Shown here: positions 7,620 through 8,042 of the stretch, in pieces | How positions within the stretch are numbered: the stretch's first letter is position 1 | Layout: each line of letters opens with the position of its first letter | Assembly (NCBI GenBank): GCA_022013235.1 | Contig: JAKLQR010000234.1 | Location: 1-8,042, forward strand | Direction of reading: 5' to 3' | DNA from: Thermodesulfovibrionales bacterium | Lineage (GTDB): Bacteria; Nitrospirota; Thermodesulfovibrionia; Thermodesulfovibrionales; SM23-35 | DNA length: 8,042 nt | Notes under the pieces: model-generated | The model's input: only the letters and a program-made list of their open reading frames with translations | What the model was told of the DNA's origin: nothing | Databases searched by the model: none | Made by a program: the position numbers and the translations under genes

Positions 7620-7690
7620 TGAAGAAAGAAAGCTGGAAGGGAATCAGGTCTCCGTTTGACTCTTAGTTGTCGTATATGGATCGAGGCAAG

Positions 7691-7727
7691 CCCCAGTTAA
7701 ATATTAAAACAAAAGTATTTAACGGGG
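7691..7727. repeat. Inverted repeat with GC clamp and A+T core
   Basis: CCCC-A-GTTAAATA (7691-7703) pairs with TATTTAACGGGG (7716-7727), giving 8 perfect A+T-rich pairs and 4 G:C pairs separated by one unpaired A, around a 12-base loop. It lies 72 bases before the FkbM start. There is no U tract on the coding strand, so it is not an ordinary terminator. A protein-binding operator, a 5' leader hairpin or part of a small mobile repeat are all possible. Confidence 0.65.
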
Positions 7728-7755
7728 AAAGTATAAGTAATTGGTTTTTTTGTGA

Positions 7756-7774
7756 GGTTTGGGAGGTGAGGGGG
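7756..7774 (+). other. G-rich run with four GG tracts (possible two-quartet G-quadruplex)
   Basis: GG, GGG, GG and GGGGG tracts (7756-7757, 7761-7763, 7765-7766, 7770-7774) are spaced by loops of three, one and three bases on the plus strand, which is the template strand for the operon. Only two-quartet stacking is possible, so any folding would be weak. Confidence 0.3.
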
Positions 7775-7778
7775 CCGC

Positions 7779-7834
7779 AAGATGTAAAGGGTATTGGGCA
7801 AAGAGCAAAAGCAAAAACTCAAAGTACATAGCTC
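7779..7834 (+). repeat. Degenerate heptanucleotide tandem array, about 8 units
   Basis: Read in steps of seven on the plus strand, the units fit an approximate pattern A-A-A-R-R-G-C (for example AAAGGGT, AAAGAGC, AAAAGCA, AAAGTAC). Every unit starts with A, and most start AA. The match is looser than in the array at 7933-7974, but the seven-base period holds over 56 bases. The run of leucines in a small minus-strand frame here (7719-7829) is a by-product of the repeat. Confidence 0.45.
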
Positions 7835-7932
7835 CCAAGTTCAATAAAATTTCACCGAGTGCAACTGCCTCTTTTGGAGCTGGTTGTCGTTTTTTTTATC
7901 CGATATTTTATGCATGGGATGGGGGACATTTG

Positions 7933-7974
7933 GATTGTCGATTTTCGATTGATTATTGACTATTGATGATTATG
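7933..7974 (+). repeat. Degenerate heptanucleotide tandem array, 6 units
   Basis: Six consecutive seven-base units fit the consensus K-A-T-T-G-A-Y (for example GATTGTC, GATTGAT, TATTGAC, TATTGAT). ATT is kept at positions 2-4 in all six. Such heptamer arrays are known in filamentous cyanobacteria as short tandemly repeated repetitive sequences. I cannot tell whether this one belongs to that class. Confidence 0.7.
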
Positions 7975-8004
7975 TCTCTCGCCCCAGTACCATTTCCCGA
8001 AGCT

Positions 8005-8042
8005 ACACCGGTGAAATAGGTTCTTCGAAATTTCACAAGGCC
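8005..8042. repeat. Inverted repeat at window edge
   Basis: GTGAAAT (8011-8017) and ATTTCAC (8030-8036) form a perfect 7-bp stem around a 12-base loop containing TTCGAA. The outer CC (8008-8009) and GG (8039-8040) could extend it past a small internal bulge. An 8-base palindrome CACCGGTG overlaps the left arm (8006-8013). On the minus strand, two frames are open from the window edge for 29 and 26 codons, ending in the heptamer array, but neither has a recognisable domain. Confidence 0.5.

Larger units (their letters stand above)
7620..8042. other. Repeat-rich noncoding leader upstream of the operon
   Basis: These 423 bases before the first gene contain no supportable coding region. From the gene outward they hold a 12-bp-stem inverted repeat (7691-7727), a G-rich run on the plus strand (7756-7774), a degenerate heptamer array (7779-7834), a second heptamer array (7933-7974) and a 7-bp inverted repeat at the edge (8011-8036). 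The operon promoter could lie here, but no convincing -35/-10 pair stands out. The best I can offer is TTTAAC, 17 bases, CATATA, around 7667-7695 on the minus strand, which is weak. No RfaH/ops-type element was seen. Confidence 0.5.

Noticed and set aside
7719..7829. A 36-codon minus-strand frame beginning MYFEFLLLLFAQYP with a GGGAG sequence just upstream, resembling a short membrane peptide.
   Set aside because: Its hydrophobic run is generated by the A-rich heptamer array, and its end lies inside the inverted repeat. I know no family it matches.
7759..7959. A 66-codon plus-strand open frame in the leader.
   Set aside because: It spans both heptamer arrays, has lysine/serine-rich low-complexity sequence, lacks a ribosome binding site and opposes all genes.
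7691..7974. The arrays and hairpins considered as a CRISPR array.
   Set aside because: Units are seven bases with no spacers, the consensus drifts, and no cas gene is present.

Overview
The window carries part of a surface-polysaccharide (O-antigen or capsule type) biosynthesis locus. Every gene I can support lies on the minus strand, so transcription runs from high to low coordinates. The Wzx-like flippase, the Wzy-like polymerase and the cytoplasmic sugar-modifying enzymes point to a Gram-negative-type bacterium using the Wzx/Wzy-dependent pathway. I cannot name the taxon. Degenerate heptanucleotide arrays in the noncoding leader recall the short tandem repeats known from filamentous cyanobacteria. 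I also associate such arrays with environmental Desulfobacterota-type genomes, but that is a weak hint.

Layout in transcription order. 8042-7620: a 423-base leader with no convincing gene, but with two heptamer arrays, two inverted repeats and a G-rich run. 7619-6708: FkbM-family methyltransferase. 6689-5415: Wzx-like flippase. 5415-3868: Wzy-like polymerase, whose start codon overlaps the wzx stop in TGATG. 3867-3572: a 296-base gap with a short perfect hairpin and a protein-like relic frame. 3571-2417: GT4 glycosyltransferase. 2370-1705: class I SAM methyltransferase. 1687 to about 1443: a broken NAD-dependent sugar epimerase/dehydratase gene that keeps its ribosome binding site and Rossmann motif but has a nonsense codon, a frameshift and no remaining body. 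1442-1238: a gap in which I recognise nothing. 1237-122: a second GT4 glycosyltransferase. 121-1: a noncoding tail to the window edge.

Working together (inference): the two GT4 enzymes would add sugars to a lipid-linked repeat unit on the inner face of the membrane. The FkbM and class I methyltransferases would decorate it. Wzx would flip it and Wzy would polymerise it. The initiating phosphoglycosyl transferase, a chain-length regulator and nucleotide-sugar synthesis genes are absent, so the locus must continue outside the window or be completed elsewhere. The dead epimerase and the uneven base composition (the GT4 at 2417-3571 looks distinctly richer in G+C than its neighbours) suggest a mosaic locus that has gained and lost parts.

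I found no strong evidence for a wholly new system. The least explained sequence is the repeat-rich leader at 7620-8042 and the decayed epimerase.
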